This document shows positions 63,157 through 64,000 of a DNA stretch of 64,000 nucleotides, one piece after another (within the stretch, counting starts at the first letter, position 1; every line of letters begins with the position of its first letter). This stretch comes from Phycisphaerae bacterium (lineage in GTDB: Bacteria; Planctomycetota; Phycisphaerae; UBA1845; Fen-1342). The stretch covers positions 1-64,000 of the forward strand of contig JAJVHV010000018.1 in assembly GCA_022072445.1 (NCBI GenBank), given 5' to 3'. The notes under the pieces are model-generated. The model worked only from the letters and a program-made list of their open reading frames with translations, searched no databases and was not told where the DNA came from. The position numbers and the translations under genes are program-made.

Positions 63157-63427
63157 CACGCCGTCGTCGATCACGCGCGTCACGCTGGTGCGGCTCGGAT
63201 GGTCCACGCACAGCTTCGACATGAACACGCGCTTCCTGGAGCTGGGCTTCACGTACCAGACCGTCCAGGACCGGCTCAAGGTCACCGCGCCCGCCCACGG
63301 CTTCATGGCCCCGCCGGGATACTATATGCTCTTCATCCTGAAACCTACGCCCGCACAGGACAATCGCCCGAACGTCTGGTACCCCTCGCGCGGGCACATC
63401 GTCAAGGTCGAGATGCAGCTTTCCTGA
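63157..63427 (+). pseudogene. C-terminal remnant of a galactose-oxidase-like (DUF1929) protein
   Basis: The frame reads TRVTLVRLGWSTHSFDMNTR, then RLKVTAPAHG and APPGYYMLFILKP, matching the C-terminal early-set (DUF1929) domain of galactose-oxidase-type proteins, up to a stop at 63427. Upstream codons are read entirely from the dispersed repeat (VGARLGTPSS), so the first part of the gene has been lost and there is no start. It is a remnant, not a working oxidase. Confidence 0.75.
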
Positions 63428-63438
63428 ATTGCCGCCGG

Positions 63439-64000
63439 CTAAGCGCTGCCGTCGCCCTCAGGCTCGTCGCCGTCGCCCCCTCCCGCGGCGGCGTTCGGTC
63501 CAGCGTCCGGCGCGCCGTTCTCGGGCGCGGCCGGACCGGCGTCGGCGCCGTTCTCGCCGCTTTCATCCTTCTCCGGCGCGATCTTCGCCACCGCGACCAC
63601 GCGATCCTCCTCGTCCACGCGGATCAGCTTCACACCCTGCGTCGCGCGGCCGATGTCGCGGAGCTGCCCGACCTCCATCCGCAGCAGCGTGCCGCCGGCC
63701 GTGATCAGCATGAGCTGGTCGTCGTCCGATACGGCCCGGATCGCGGTCACCTCGCCGTTCCGCTCGGTGATGCGCACGTTGATCACGCCCTTGGCGCCGC
63801 GCTTCGTGAGCCGATATTCGTCCACGTCGGTCTTCTTGCCGAAGCCGTTCTCGCAGACCGTCAGCACGCTCATGCCCGGCTGGATGATCACCAGGTCGAC
63901 GGCCCGGTCGTCGTCGGCCAGGTCGATGCCGCGCACGCCGCGGGCGCTGCGGCCCATCGGCCGCACGTCGTCTTCCTTGAAGCGGCAGGCCATGCCTTTG
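63439..64000 (-). CDS. gyrA: DNA gyrase subunit A, C-terminal part (runs off the window)
   Basis: The gene enters from beyond 64000; about 187 residues are seen. Blocks such as DEYRLTKRGAKGVINVRITE, GTLLRMEVGQLRDIGRATQG and VKLIRVDEEDRVVAVAKI are the blades of the GyrA C-terminal beta-pinwheel that wraps DNA. The C-terminal tail is an acidic, Gly/Ala/Pro-rich run (GENGADAGPAAPENG) longer than in Escherichia coli. The catalytic half lies outside the window. Confidence 0.93.
   Translation of the reverse strand, partial: KGMACRFKEDDVRPMGRSARGVRGIDLADDDRAVDLVIIQPGMSVLTVCENGFGKKTDVDEYRLTKRGAKGVINVRITERNGEVTAIRAVSDDDQLMLITAGGTLLRMEVGQLRDIGRATQGVKLIRVDEEDRVVAVAKIAPEKDESGENGADAGPAAPENGAPDAGPNAAAGGGDGDEPEGDGSA

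Noticed and set aside
62382-63306. Minus-strand frames in the repeat region after the second flagellin
   Set aside because: They consist of translated repeat units (SNPSVTVGAR-like words) and end where the repeat ends.

Overview
The window is high-GC DNA that most resembles a planctomycete (Planctomycetota, probably the Phycisphaerae side). The assignment rests on gene content, not a marker search. The signs are secreted proteins with repeated Asp/Asn-Gly 'DCNGNGVPDEC' motifs and dockerin-like C-termini, HAF-repeat and FG-GAP exoproteins, very long flagellins and FlgL, many interspersed short repeats, and flagellar L- and P-ring genes that imply an outer membrane.

Layout. 1-552 is a 69-bp tandem array, followed by a subtilisin-like exoprotease (667-3102), a two-gene SGNH-hydrolase unit on the minus strand and two envelope-type proteins. 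8356-17141 is a full F-type ATP synthase operon (atpZ/atpI-like, atpB, atpE, two b subunits, atpH, atpA, atpG, atpD). Its subunit a is greatly enlarged, a four-helix-bundle cassette with inverted ends sits between atpG and atpD, and no atpC follows. 17335-23239 (minus) is an ABC exporter pair with a thioesterase and a glycosyltransferase. 23292-26760 holds a coiled-coil protein, a ferredoxin with an extra C-terminal domain and a small coiled-coil protein. 27105-31689 has sugar-nucleotide genes (manC-type, galE), a probable unidentified structured RNA and a mutarotase-fold protein. 31848-32457 is a repeat island. 32475-39351 has secreted repeat proteins and a NatAB-type exporter. carA, a Gln/Lys/Glu-rich coiled-coil protein, a compact overlapping HEPN/unknown/DUF6941-like trio and a methylmalonyl-CoA-mutase-type large subunit follow to 45842. 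PilZ and trmB genes precede the flagellar cluster (48148-62335): rod, rings, rod-binding protein, FlgN-like chaperone, FlgK, FlgL, FliW, CsrA and two flagellins. The end of the window has a duplicated repeat segment, a broken galactose-oxidase-type gene end and the 3' part of gyrA.

How the parts work together. The flagellar genes run from P- and L-ring assembly through hook-filament junction to filament, and end with fliW-csrA-flagellin, the known translational feedback circuit for filament protein; a PilZ protein next door could tie motility to c-di-GMP. The atp genes are tightly spaced or overlapping and look co-transcribed from a promoter near 8220, with a terminator-like hairpin just inside the leader. 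Three repeat loci at 0-0.5 kb, 32 kb and 62-63 kb share one ~20-bp core and appear to be one dispersed family. The most unusual items are the inverted-repeat cassette in the atp operon, the HEPN trio and the ~175-nt RNA candidate at 28.35-28.52 kb.
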